Source: Casuarina equisetifolia (Eukaryota; Streptophyta; Magnoliopsida; Fagales; Casuarinaceae). Taken from it: a stretch of DNA of 64,000 nt. The stretch is taken from positions 10,567,884 through 10,631,883 of the forward strand of contig CM052356.1 in the NCBI GenBank assembly GCA_028551475.1, given 5' to 3'. The translations under genes were made by a program, and so were the position numbers. The notes beneath the pieces were generated by a model. That model was not told the DNA's origin, did not search any database, and saw nothing but the letters and a program-made list of their open reading frames with translations. The number at the start of each line of letters is the position of its first letter. Within the stretch, counting starts at the first letter, position 1. Shown piece after piece: positions 25,678 to 38,426 of the stretch.

Positions 25678-28600
25678 ATCCTTACCTCTTCAACAAATCC
25701 TTGTCCTCAAGGATTAATATTGAACGAGGGAAATTGTTTATGAATAGACTATACCTTCCCATGTTAGGCTTCATTCCAATGATTCCAACTATTGAATTAA
25801 AAGATCTACTCCCAATTTGTCTCCCTTTTATACCATACGATGATCCAATATTTTAAGTGGCTTTGTAAGTAACCTACCCTCCCCCATTAAGCAAAGGCAC
25901 CCCTGGATACATTTTACAATGCTTACCAATAGCTTTCTTTAATTGTGACACATGGAAGACTAGGTGAATGGTGGCATCATGTCATAATGCCAACCTATAC
26001 GCTGCCTTCCTAGTGCATTAGATAATCATAAAAGGTCCATAATAATATGGAGATAGCTTGTAATGCCTTTATGATAGAGAATATTGGTGATAAGGGTGGA
26101 TCTTCAAATTCATTAAATCTCCCACTACAAACTCACACTCTATTCAATTTTTATTTGCATAAATTGTCATGCAGGCCTAACTAGCTTGCACATGTGAACG
26201 AATCAATTGCACCCTTCGTACACACTCCTATGAGAAGTCCTTAATGATATGTAGGTTGGTTAGGCTTGTAGCCATACAAGGCTTTCAAAAAGGTCATGTG
26301 AAGGGACAAACGAAAGTTGGTATTGTACCACCATTCTACCAAGGTAAGTTGAGAATACCATTTATTAGGTCTATCCACTAAAACATTGCAAATATTGTTC
26401 CAAACACTAATTAACTCTTTATGTTTGTCCATCTATCTAAAGGTGGTATGATGTATTACAATGAAGCTTTATACCCATAATCTTAAACAATTCTTCACAA
26501 AAGTTGCTTAAGAATAAGGCATCCCTATCACTCACAATCATTAGGGAAAGATCATGCAATTTTCTTACTTTATTCATAAAGGCAACAACCATTTGCGATG
26601 CCAAGAAAGGGTGACTTAAGCCCATAAAATGTGCATACTTTGTAAAGTGATCTACTACCACAAAAATGGTATCCTTACCCTCACTTTTGGGTAACCCCTC
26701 AATAAAATCCATACTAATTTCTTATCATGCTTTGCTTGGGAGTGACAAAGGTTGTAATAGACTAAGGTACGGTACTCTTCAGACTTATACCATTGATAGA
26801 TATTACATTAAAATACATATACAACACTGTTTGCTACATAACTAGCTAATGGAAATGTTGTTGAATTCTCTTAAGGGTTCCAAAAATACCTGAATGACCA
26901 CTTATCCTCAAATCATGCGAATATTTGATAATAGTGTGATGTAAGGACCCATGGTTCCCCACCACTATTCTACCTTTGTACCTTAACATATTGTGCTTAA
27001 ACTATACCCCAGATAACTTGTAAAATCCATATCAAGACCTTCCATAATGGGTATTATATGGTTATCTCCTTCATAATTTTGTAATAACTCTTAAGCTCAA
27101 AGTGGTTGAAAGGTAGAAAAAGCTTGTAAATCAATATTCCCACCTTTGAAAGAAGCTTCGAAAGTGCATTTGCCATAAGATTCTTATGACCCCCTTATGG
27201 TATTGAATCTCATAATCAAATTTCAAAAGCTTAATAAGCCATTCATGTTGTGCTAGTGTACTAACTTTCTATTCTAATAAATACTTCAAACTATAATGAT
27301 AAGTTGTGATTATAAAATGATTGTCCAGCTAGTAAAATCTTCATCTTTTAATTGTCATCACAATAACCACCAACTTTTTCCCATATGTGGAAAGCTCTAA
27401 ACGTTTTTGGGATAAGGCCTTGCTCAAATAAGCAATAAGGCAACCATCTTGCATCATAATAGCTCTTATACCTCCATAACTAGCATCCATTTCCACTATA
27501 AATGGCTTCTTAAAATCGGGTGGTGTGAGTACTAGTATGGAATTCTTTATTTTTTTTTCTTAACTCTTGGAATGCTTTTTTAGCTTTCTCGTTCCATTTG
27601 AAATTGTCTTTACTTAATAAAAGAGTCAAAGGTTGAGTAAGTTGCCTATAATTTCTCACAAACCTCTTATAATATTTTGTTAAACCAAGGAACCCATGTA
27701 ACTTTTTAACTAGTGTAGGTTGTGGCCATTTCAACATACTTTCAACCTTTTGAGAATTAGCTTCAATACCCCTCTCTAAGACTATATGGCTAAGATAATC
27801 TACCTGACACTATGCAAAAGTATAATTACTTTGCTTAGCAAATATCTAGTGTTCTTGTAACTTACAAAGGACAAGCCGAAGATGACGGCAATGACTCTCC
27901 AAATTAAAGTTGTATTCCAATATATCATTAAAGAATATCAAAACAAACTTCCTTAAATATTGTTGAAAAGTTGAATTCATAAGGGCTTGATATGTAACTG
28001 GGTCATTCGTTAATCAAAAGGCATAACCAAAAACTTGTAAAACATGTGGTTAGTTTTAAAAGTTGTCTTGTGAACATCCTCTTAGTGCATCCTTACTTGA
28101 TGATAACCCGGCCTCAAATCAAGTTTAAAAAACCATGCAACCCCTTGTAATTAATCAATCATAGGAATAGGAAACTTATCTTTGATAGTAAGATCATTCA
28201 ACGCTTGATAGTCCATACAAAAGTACTACATTCCATCATGCTTTCATACTAAGAAGACTAGTGAAGCAAAAAGTCTACTATTGTGACAAATAACCCTTAT
28301 TCCTAACATCTTCTCCACCATTCGCTTGATTTCTCCCTTTTGCACAAATGGGTACCTATGAGGCCTTAAATTGACATGTTCACACTTTGGTCATAGAAGA
28401 ATATGATAACTAAACTCCTGTAGAGGGGGAAACATTGTTAAAGTTTCAAAAATATTTGTGAATTCCATTATTGACTAGTTATCTTTGGAAGAATTATCTC
28501 TTGTTGTGACTCTATAGTAATGGATTGTAGATATTTTAATTCCTATTCACAAAGACTAGAAATTCTTATCACAAGCAATGACCTTTCCAATCTCTCCAAT

Positions 28601-30079
28601 CCCTGTAAGGCAACTTTTGTCCTTGCAACATGCACTAATAACAAATTTTCTAAAACATCCAACTTATTAGATTAACTAAACATACCCACTGCATACTAAA
28701 TAGTATATCACAACCTCCCAATGACACTAATCAAACATCTATCCTAAACTCATGCCCTTAAATGTGCCAAGAAAAATTGTGACAATACTAATTACCTATC
28801 AAATGGGACCCACTAGCTATCTTCATAACAAAAGGAGTAACTTCCTAACCAAACAACCTACTTTCTCAACAACCTTGGAATCCATAAAATTCTGGGAAAA
28901 CCAATGTCAAACAAAATGGTGATCACAATCTCTAAATTATCAGCCTCCATTCTAAAGGTGCCTATAGACCCTCCACTTAAGATCGCATATGCCAAGAGGG
29001 CTCCATCTTCCTCCTCTTTTAGAGCTTGTTCTATAGACTTAGTATTAACTTTAGGAGTCACCTCAACCTTGTCCTCTATTTCCTTACCCCAATACAATTG
29101 TTTACTCTTACATTAGTGCTTAAAAACCCATTTTTCATCGCATTTAATAACATTGCACTTTATCCTTTCTCTCTTGCATATGTGCATCACTAATATGCTT
29201 CACTAGCCACCATGAGGAGCTTGAGGCCAATGGTGTAGTAGTTTGAGCTCGGGATCAAATACTCACAACTAGTTTAGGGAAAGTGATTCTAGTGGAATTA
29301 GAGCACACTACTATCTTAGAACCATGCCATTGGTAAAGGCCACAAGAGTGACTTGCCTATGCCTCCAATTGCTACTCTTGAGCTAAGGTTATATGGTAAG
29401 CCTCATCTAAATCCAAGGGTCATAATAAGAACAATTGAGATTGCAATTCTAGTTTGAAACCTTGTATCTAATAACCAATAAAAAGACTCTATAATATACC
29501 CAAATTCTTAAAACTTATAATAACCTTCAACTCTTCAAATTTTTTAATATAATTAGTCGTTGTTCCTAATTGCTTTTACTGATAAAAATTTGCAATGGCA
29601 TTCTCAGTCTTATTAATAACAAAACACCAATAAAAATTAACCTGAAAGTGATCCCAATTGAGTTTCTCTCACTCCTTCTAATAATACATGTACACAGTTA
29701 TACCTTCCATGTACATTGACATAAATTTATCCTTATAATTGTCATCCATATCCTCATGTTGAAAGAACTTATCATACTTATCTAAAATTCCCTTGGGTTA
29801 TCACCATCAAACTTAGAAAAAATCCATTCTAAGAAACCAAAAATACAAATTAGTTACCTTAGAGCCCCTATTGTTGTCCCCACAGTGATTTTCATATGGC
29901 TAGCATCCTTTAATAAATCCTTAATGAAAAATGGAGCTAGAATTGTCCCTCACCAGCAAAAGGTGTGGCGACTTTAGTAGCTATCATAGTAATAGCAGCA
30001 ACGACAACAATTAACCACCCTTTCTCATGGAAAAACCCCTATGGCCTATAGATTGTCGTTGCTAACCACTTTTGTAGTC

Positions 30080-31370
30080 AAATTTGGTGAAATAAGGTTT
30101 GTTGGAATATATTTTAATGATATTATAATATATAAATATTTTGATGATGAGAAAAATAAAAATTATAATATGAAAATATTATAACCATTTTGTTAGAATA
30201 TATTGATGATTGAATGATGAGAAAAATAGAATTATAATATGAAAATATTATAATTATTATTTGATTATTTATAGATTTTATAAGCAAAATAATTTATTAT
30301 TTTGTAGGAATTAAGTTGAAAATGAGAAGTCGAAATTGTGCAAAGCCCATGCAAACAAAGCCTAGTCTGTTTGTGAACCCAATCCAGTACACGCTTGCCA
30401 ACCCAAACTCATGCAACCCACTTCTCAACCCAGAGACGCGACCTAGCTTGCGAGAAAGACCCACGACTTGCAAAAGCTTTTCACGACCTATGTGCCCACA
30501 ATCCGGTCCAGCTCATGACCCATGCACATGTGCTTGCACCTGTAACCTGCAACCTGCGCACGACCAACTTAAACACTTGTGACCCAAAACCTAACCTGCA
30601 ATGACGTCGTGACTTCGCTAGTAAAATTGGCCATTGTAGACTTCTCTGATCAAGCTAAAAAAGGGTTCGTTGGAAATCTAATGAAGATATGAACAATTAT
30701 GTGAAGAAAAATTGAAGACCTATTACTTAGAAATGATTAATTTGAAGAAATTGTGAAACTCTTTAAGTTTTAGCCTAAAAGTGAAATTAAAAATAGATTA
30801 TAGGGTTTCTGAAGACAATTTCAAAGGGCTTTTGTAAGGAAAAAGATGCTCTATTATTTTGTGAAGGAACCACAAAGTTTAATTTCAAGATTAAAAAGAA
30901 TTGAGCAAGATTTAAGGGAGAACCCAAAAACCTGTTTTTAAGGTCTATGAAGCTCCAGTACCATTTATTGGATCCTATAGCAACTTAAGAGGGGGATTGA
31001 ATTAGGTTTCTCTTGTAAAAGTCACTTCTATTTGTGTTCAATTACTTTTTATGCAATTAAATATGTCATTCAAAGATATAAAGATTAATTAGCAAGTTAA
31101 TCAAACATAAGAAAGATAAGACACCAATTTACATGGTGATTCAACCATTCTCACCTACTTTCACCCTTTTCTCCTTCAACACAACCGATTGTTGCCAGCC
31201 AAATATGAGTCACAAATATGAAGAGTGGAACTCCCTTCCACTACACCAATGGGAGCCTTATGGCCCTAAATGACTACACATCGAGCTAGAAAGGTGACAT
31301 CGATGTCGTTTAACACGACAATGCTGCCAAATGGTGCTTTGGGTTGGCCAAATGCTAATTACACATAAGC
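30080..31370. repeat. Unclassified repeat sequence inside Gypsy-2 gag
   Basis: The two readable parts of Gypsy-2 gag are separated by about 1.3 kb that does not fit gag. It starts near an LTR-like TGTTGGAATATAT (30,100), holds a duplicated AT-rich unit (GATGAGAAAAAT...ATTATAATATGAAAATATT at about 30,143 and 30,217), a C-rich stretch (30,340-30,600), and a GGGGGATTGAATTAGG motif near 30,973 of the kind found near ends of large plant LTRs. It is probably one or two inserted LTR fragments. Open frames at 30,316-30,604 have no recognised domain. Confidence 0.5.
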
Positions 31371-31823
31371 ACACTGGCAAATTAGCGACCCACAGAGATT
31401 GGGTCCAACTCTTCCTCCTTGGCCATGAGGTCCTTTAAAAGCATTGGTTCATCAGGGCCTTCTACAACAAGGTGCAGCTCGTTGGCATAAGGTGGCTCAA
31501 AAACTAACAAAATAGCAACTCCTCCAATTAGTGTTCCCATAGCCACTGCAAGAACATGAGAAGAAGATGCATTAGCATCCTTTAGCTATTCTAAGGAAGC
31601 CAAAATTTATGCCATACTAGCTTGAAGATTGGCTTAAGACATATTGATAAAGTCTAAACAAGATTTCCAACAAGAAGCAAACTCATAAGTTTGGGCTTTT
31701 ACCTTTTCCATCTTCTCTTTTAAGGCCAACAAACAAGCATCCATATTAGTCATCACCTATTTCTGTATCTTCATCGTGATTACACAATTCACAAGTACTA
31801 AATCAGTGCTCCTAATACCACTT

Positions 31824-32150
31824 GTAGTGAACAAAAACTCAACAAGCAACACTAGAATTCTATAGAAATTCTAACCAACATAATGGTAGGGGAAACCTTT
31901 ACCAAGTCTATTACAAAGCAAGAGAAACTACTCTCTCAACAAAGATCAACACAACCAAGATAAACTTAGCCTCCTAAGGATGGTTGGAACAATAAGAACA
32001 ACAATCAAAATGTAAAAGGTGGCATTGTTCATCCTCTCCTTTATTCCCTATAACCTTATTCCTAACATTTTACCATTTTACCCTTAACCACTCAAAATGC
32101 ACCATATCACTTCTTCCCTAATCACCCAATTATCTACTCAGCTCATAACA
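31824..32150 (-). repeat. 5' LTR of Gypsy-2 (right copy)
   Basis: Plus-strand ends TGTAGTGAAC...CATAACA, 327 bp. The primer-binding site lies just left of it on the minus strand. Confidence 0.9.
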
Positions 32151-32843
32151 TTGTAATTAGATTCTTTGATGAGCTTCTTTGGCATGATGCTCCCAATTTG
32201 TAGGTCAACAATCCCGAAAGTGAGGGGATCGTGTAAGGTTGGAGTAATGAGAATGGATTGTCCACCATGTGAAGAGGCAACACTGTTGCTAATGGGAACA
32301 ATAATGGAATCAAAAGTTCCAATGGCAATTTGGTGATTAACCAATCAAAATGGATTGTCTATTGTTGACGGCATTGCCAATGATGTGCAACGGCAGTTAG
32401 GGTTAGAAAGGCAAATTGGTAATTTCAAATGGAAAATTTAGGGCTAGGTTCCAATGCCAATTTGGTAATTTATAAAGAAAAAAAAGGTAAAAAGGTAATT
32501 TTGGAACTAAAAAAAAAAACAAAAACAAAAAATTTGTTGAACTTGATTCTCACTCCAAACTTGTTTATGATGGCTGAGGGGGAAAAAAATTCACAAAAGA
32601 AATTAGCTTAGAGAACCGAAACTTGTTATGGATACCATATCACAAAACACAAATATGAAAAGAAGAGAGAAAAAAAAAAACAAGAAGTGAGAGAATTCAA
32701 GTATATTGAATATGTAGTGCTTAGAACGTTACAAGACCATATCTAGGTCCAAAGCTAACTTACATGGTAACTGCTATGTTACGTATGAAAAGTAGTAATT
32801 CCAATACTATTGAGAAAACTCAATATAATCATATGGCCTAACA
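32151..32843 (-). mobile_element. Copia-B, right piece: gag start, leader and probable 5' LTR
   Basis: The minus-strand frame at 32,138-32,344 may hold the gag N-terminus. Beyond it an ATGGTATCC stretch (32,630-32,637, minus strand) looks like a methionine-tRNA primer-binding site, and 32,639-32,843 is bounded on the minus strand by TGTTAGGCC and by that site, as expected for a short (about 205 bp) Copia 5' LTR. The low-complexity repeats at 32,390-32,530 carry no gene. This is the right edge of the transposon block, about 0.5 kb before the DRE2 leader. Confidence 0.55.
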
Positions 32844-32849
32844 AGGTAA

Positions 32850-35800
32850 TGCACATTAATTATATTATTAAAATGATGTTTAATTAGTCATAAGGGCTTT
32901 GAGCATAATAATTAAGAATAAGGACAATGTTATCCTTATCCGCCACTTTCAAACTTATCGATCTTGCTCTTTCTTGAATATATTTTGCATTTTCACCTTC
33001 TGATTTTCTTGAGGGGAGCTACTCGTGTCGGTTCTTATAGTTTCTTTTGCGATCTTTGGCATTATTGTGTCTGTCATTTTACTCTTTCGAGCTGCTGTGC
33101 TTCGTTACCTGCGTCAGGGACCACGCGTTCGTGGCATCAGTCTCCACGCGTCTAGCGCCCACGTCATCGCCCAAATTAGCCTCTACGGTGGGCGGGACCA
33201 CATCCAGTCCACGTAGTCCTCGTCTCCGATTTAAAATACAAGACCTCCTCCTAATACAACTGCGCAGCCTCGTGACTCCCCTGGCGAATAGAGAGAGAAG
33301 TCGGCAAAAACAAACCAAATTGTGTCACGCCAAGAGCTTCTGAAAAAAACAACCGATTCTCTGTTCCTAGGGTTTCTCAGCTTTGTTTGTTCATTCTTGT
33401 GATCCTCCAAGATCTGATCTACGTGGTGAGTCATATTTCTCCCTTTTCGGTTTGTTGTATCCGATTTGCAGCTTCAAACGCATTTTGCTGGTCTTACCTT
33501 TTTTATTTATAATTTATTTTTGAGTTATGTTTTCTCGTTTCGTCTTCCCTTACGCGCTGTTTGTTTTCCCATTAACCCAAACAAAAAAGTAAAGATGAAA
33601 ACGAAATTTCTTTGGTCCTGTTCTTTGTGGAAAGAAATTAAGTCATTTCCCCTAAAATTTGAGTCGGTCACATTGGAATCATTTTTCATTCTAAAATTTG
33701 TGCCCCTCAGGTTACTCGTTTCAGTTTTTCGTCTTGGATTTTCATTTATACAGTAAATTGATTGGAAGTTTCCCTATTCCTAGCGATTGTATAGATGGGG
33801 TTGTGTGGGTGTGGACCAACTATTAATCGATAAAATAGATTAAGAAGTGGCGCGTTGAGAATAATATGCTGTTTTATGGACTGTGGTGGTATACTATTTT
33901 ATGATCTCTTCTCATTTTGAATCAGATTGGAGCTCTTCTTCTTATATATGTATTCATCTTTCGTTTATGCTGTTTCAGATTTTCAATTGTATGTGTCCGT
34001 GATTATGGAATTGTAAAACCGCTTCTTCTGGATTTTTTGGTGCCTTTTCTCGATTCTGGCGTGCGATGGTAGTGGCTTACACTTAAGTACGGATGCCGGT
34101 CAATGAAATCCATAGATTGGGTCCATAGATTTGGTGACATGAGTGTTGAGAGGCCTTTTCACAATTCATACTTTTCGAGTCCAAGTTGAACTTGGTCATT
34201 GAACTTTTGTTCTAGCACAAGAATTCTCATCTTTTAAAGTGTTTTGCCGAAACAGTAAGTTTTACTTTGTAGTCCAGGTTATAATCTATAGTTTCTAGGA
34301 TATCTAAAGCTTCAAGTTGCAGCGTTAAGTAGGTTGGACTATATCCACTCACAGTATGTAGGAAATTACAGGATACATGTGGTGTTTACAGTTCTAATTT
34401 AGTTTGTTCCTTTTTTATCAATCTGTTATTGTACAAATAGTTAATTTATAGATATCAAAGAGGATAATCAATCTATGTCTCTATTTGATGGGTGTTGTGA
34501 GTTTGAATTTCCATCTATATGATTGTAATTTTTCCTGTTTTCCTCTAATACTTCCGGTTTTAGAGAAATACATTTGAACATGAAAAATGTATAAACGTGG
34601 CAATAAATACTCATCAGAAAGAATCTCTTAAGTGCTTTGGTTTGTATGTTCTTCACATTTCGATGATTGATTTTTGATATGAGCCTACATTGTTATTGAT
34701 GTGCTATGTTACTCCTGTATGAACTATGTAATGGTTTTCTATTATTCTTTTGGTGTTAAATACAGTCTTTGTGGTTTACTCCTTCCCCAAAGGCTCTTTT
34801 GGCTTTCAAGAAGGACAAATTTAGTCTTCATGCTTTTCTCCTTTATGGAATGGTTGTTTCATTCTGTTTGCCATCTAAAAAACTGTTGGAGTTGTTTCAA
34901 TATATGTAAGAATTTGTGGCAAAACCAATAAAATTTTGTCCCAGGACTATTCTTACTGCGTCTGCTTTTGATTGGAAAAAAGAAGGAAAAACAGAAAGAA
35001 ATGGGCGACTTGGAGTTGAAACACTTCCATGGGCAGTGGTGACGTTTTTGGCACCTAGCTCCAGCTTGTGGAGTTGGTTCATGGAAGACTCCACACTCGA
35101 TCTAGGTAGTTGTGGAAGTAGATAAGTCCCCCTGCACCCATCCTGTCAAGATGGTCAGTCATAGAGCACCATCAACATGTGTGTAAGTCACAGTGAGCCC
35201 AAACGTTACCTTCACAGGTGATAATTGCCTGTGGCTCCCCGGTCCTTATAATCAACAGTAAGGATGTGCTTGTGTGAGGGGGGACTTGATCACAGGAGAC
35301 TGGTAAGCCACATTGATTGGGGATCCCTTACAACCAAACCCTACAAAGACTGGCAATCCTTCCGTGTCCTGCTGTAGGGGTGGGGTGCTTGTGAACCACC
35401 TCCATGAGGATGGAGCTATGTTGCCAAGAAACCCACCTCCATCTATGAAGCTCACCACCACCTTTCTGTTTTCTGCATTTTTTAAAAGAGTAATTTGTTG
35501 ATATGGCAAGAGTGGACATGTACCCAATAGTTTATAGGTCTCATGTGCACCTTAGTGCATGTGATAGTAACTGCATTAATTTTTTAGATGGTACGTAGAT
35601 AAAATGCCATTTTGATAAAAATGGACATGTAGCTAAAATTGTTACTTTAAAAATCTCATGATACTTGTGATAAAATGGTAAATTTCTTCGATTAAACTTG
35701 TATCCCTATTTGTTTCCTTGCCTTCATTTGTCATCTTTCTCATTTTTGTTGGCACGAAGAAGTTTTCTTTCAAATGCTTATTCGTGAAGTGGAGATAATA

Positions 35801-35873
35801 TCGTTTGAAGTGAAAAGAAAGGTACTTCATCACGCAGCTATTCACAGATTTGCATTTGCTATGACGTTTGTAG
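32850..35873 (+). promoter_or_regulatory. DRE2 promoter, non-coding exon 1 and long leader intron
   Basis: The DNA changes at about 33,000 from AT-rich repeat to gene-like sequence. A non-coding first exon appears to end at 33,425 (TACGTG before GTGAGT). Its leader holds TAGGGTTT (33,368-33,375), the reverse of the telo-box AAACCCTA common in leaders of growth-related plant genes. A T-rich intron of about 2.4 kb runs to an acceptor at 35,871-35,873, thirteen bases before the ATG. Short open frames inside the intron, including a pair on opposite strands at 35,250-35,530, have no recognised domain. Confidence 0.65.
33368..33375 (-). promoter_or_regulatory. Telo-box in DRE2 leader
   Basis: AAACCCTA on the minus strand, inside the proposed non-coding exon 1. 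Short enough to occur by chance; its position in the leader is what makes it plausible. Confidence 0.4.
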
Positions 35874-35885
35874 GATAACACCAAG

Positions 35886-38426
35886 ATGCAGGGAAGTGTG
35901 CTGGCATTTACCGACAATACATTTTTGTCTATTAGTGCTCTTTCCAGTGCACTTAGTGAGCTTTGTATTAGAGGATTCGAGCAGTATGATCCTCAAATAA
36001 TCACTCAAGCATCTTCTCTAAGTATGTTGCTCTTTCCTTACCTGGAATCTGTAACACTGACCTATATAATTTGTGCTTTATATGCAAGATCTTTCATTTT
36101 CTGGAATATGTAACACTAATCTATCTAAGTTCGTGCCTTTGCATGCAAGTAAATATCAGAAATGCATGTTTTGTCAATCAGTTATGTCCATGTTTCTCCA
36201 AATTGAGGTTGTCACTGGATGTGGCTTATTTTTTATTGTCTGGGTTAGGCGCAAAGATGAAATTTATGTCCTTGAAAAGCTAAAAAACTTGTCTTTCTTC
36301 ATGTGTCCGTTCTTAAAGTCTCTTTTCTTTCTTTCCTTTGACTATACCTACCTCTTTACAAGTTCATATTTCTTAATTTCTCTCCTGTAAGCTCATCTCT
36401 TTCTTGTTATAGAATTGGTGGGTTGTCTCCTTAGTTTTTCCTGTGAAATTACAAATAGGAATGTATCATGTTTTGGTTTCTTTGCCTTTCTGCTTATGAA
36501 ATGCATTGTACATCACTGTTAGTGAAGATTGGCATTCATCTTTTTTTAATTGTTTTGTTTAAATTGAGTTCTGTTTTGTATGAACTTAATAACTCTGCGT
36601 CAGGTATTATTCCTCAGTAAATATAGAATTATGGAACCCAGGAAATTCTTTGAAATTCAAGCGTCTGCTTGGATTAAATAACTAATCACACTTCTGTTTC
36701 ACAAACTTAATCATTAATTAACTAAGTTTTTCGTATGCTAATACAAATACAGAAATATATTGGATGCTTGTTATTATTTATTGCATTTTTTATGTTCTCA
36801 TTATAAGAATCTCGGCTCTCTTATGTTTTTGAATAATTTCAGTTCCTGTTTTGTTTTACTAGCAGCTCTGTGAAGCAGGTTCATGCTGTTATAACTTTAT
36901 TACATTGAATCATACTTGACATTGTAATGCCAAGTATATCTTCCAACTTAAAGCTTATTTTATTTTAGTTTCTATAGTTGCTGTAATTGGAATTCTCCAT
37001 CCAAATTAGCCTTCTGATTTTGGTCTGGACTTTAATAGATCAGCTGCCTGTGGAGTCTTCCACCATAGACATTGTTATTTGTATGTGTCAATCAGCCGGT
37101 TTTCCCAGAGGTCAGTTGATTGGGGAAATCTCAAGAGTGTTGAAGCCTGGTGGGACGATCCTAATTCACCAGACTTCGCAGTCTGCTAATGGGGAAACAG
37201 ACAAGGTAATATCTTTGCAGCTTTGTCATTTTATGAAACTACTTTGCAGTGGGAGATACTCAATACAGTTTTCTTACAGACCATGTCTGCTCTTGAGCGT
37301 GAGTTATTATTGGTGGGATTCTTAGAAGCCGAAATTCTTGGACTCAAATCGGTAATTTCTCGCCCTATCACCCTCATTTGTAGGTTCATTAGTCTTATTA
37401 GTAATTTTCTTTTTGGTTTGAAAGAATGACCTTTATTGGAAGGTTTAAAGCTGTCGTGTCATTTTGCTAATTACTTGAATTTCTTTCTCTTTTTCATTCA
37501 CAGGTTAAGGCTAAGAAGCCATCCTGGAAGATTGGTTCTTCATTTGCCATTAAGAAAGTTGTAAAAAGTTTACCAAAAGTCCAGATCAGTGATGATTCGG
37601 ATTTGATTGATGAAGATAGCCTTCTGAGTGAGGAGGACTTGCAGAAACCACAGTTACCACAGGGTAAGCAAAGCAATAAGCAGGAGTCTACTTTTATCTC
37701 TCAATTTGATTACTTTTGGGGTTTCAGTTGCGTCCCCACCCCTCTCTCCCTCAGCTTTGGATTTCAATTTACGAAAAATTATGCTTCTGCAGTTGATGAT
37801 TGTGAAGTTGGAAGCACAAGAAAAGCTTGCAAGAACTGCACATGTGGGAGGGCTGAAGCAGAGGAGAAAGTACAGATCGGACTTACTGAGGAGCAGATCA
37901 GTAATCCTCAATCAGCATGTGGCAATGTATGTCTTATACTTTGTTTGATGTGATTATGGTGGCTAACTATACATGTAGGTTGCATTGTATGGGTGACATA
38001 GAGTGGTACTGTGTATAGTGGTTTTTTACTCGTCAAAAAGAAGGTTAAAAAAAACATTATAAGAGCACGCTTACCTTCAAAGGTCAAATTTTAGCCCAGT
38101 AAATCTCAGATACCAAAGCTGCCCAATCATGCATGCAGTTGCTTGTTGCCGTACTGTGCTGGACATATCCTTGACAATGCTCTGACATTTCTATATTAAC
38201 TGCAGTGTGGATTAGGAGATGCTTTTCGGTGCAGTACTTGCCCTTACAAGGGCCTTCCACCATTTAAATTGGGTGAAAAGGTACTTGTAAAATGAGAATC
38301 TCTCCTTTCTCCCTCTTTTTCTCTCTTTTAATTAGAGGTACATTTAATTAGCGAGAAGTAAAATACTGAACTCACGTCTTACCGCAGGTCTCTCTATCTG
38401 GGAACTTCCTTGCAGCAGACATATAG
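35886..38426 (+). CDS. DRE2: Anamorsin homologue DRE2 (cytosolic Fe-S cluster assembly)
   Basis: Seven coding exons: 35886-36021, 37039-37205, 37280-37351, 37504-37663, 37793-37926, 38206-38280, 38388-38426, all GT-AG, giving 260 residues (plant DRE2 is about 270). DRE2 passes electrons from the diflavin reductase TAH18 to cytosolic Fe-S assembly. The N-terminal half is the degenerate methyltransferase-like domain (about 1-125, with RVLKPGG), followed by a linker with [14 protein letters not shown] and an acidic stretch [14 protein letters not shown]. The C-terminal CIAPIN1 domain has both cluster sites intact: C182-x8-C191-x2-C194-x-C196 and C221-x2-C224-x7-C232-x2-C235. It ends in FKLGEKV...FLAADI as the family does. 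No sign of damage. Confidence 0.97.

Larger units (their letters stand above)
25351..32150 (-). mobile_element. Gypsy-2: minus-strand chromovirus-type Gypsy element, old and broken
   Basis: Two 327-bp LTRs in the same orientation (25,351-25,677 and 31,824-32,150) bound minus-strand Gypsy parts. From right to left: primer-binding site TGGTATTAGGAGC beside the right LTR, gag start (about 31,370-31,770), further gag (about 29,500-30,060), a protease region (about 28,860-29,100), reverse transcriptase (about 27,900-28,300, KLDLRPGYHQV), RNase H (about 27,400-27,700), integrase (26,240-26,710, MDFIEGLPKSEGK) and a chromovirus-like FPSFN tail beside the left LTR. The LTRs differ at very roughly 60 of 327 positions by eye, so this is much older than Gypsy-1 or Copia-C. 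Many lesions; no clean target duplication is visible. Confidence 0.92.

Noticed and set aside
35250-35530. Opposite-strand open frames in the DRE2 leader intron
   Set aside because: No domain, overlapping on both strands, inside a well-supported intron.
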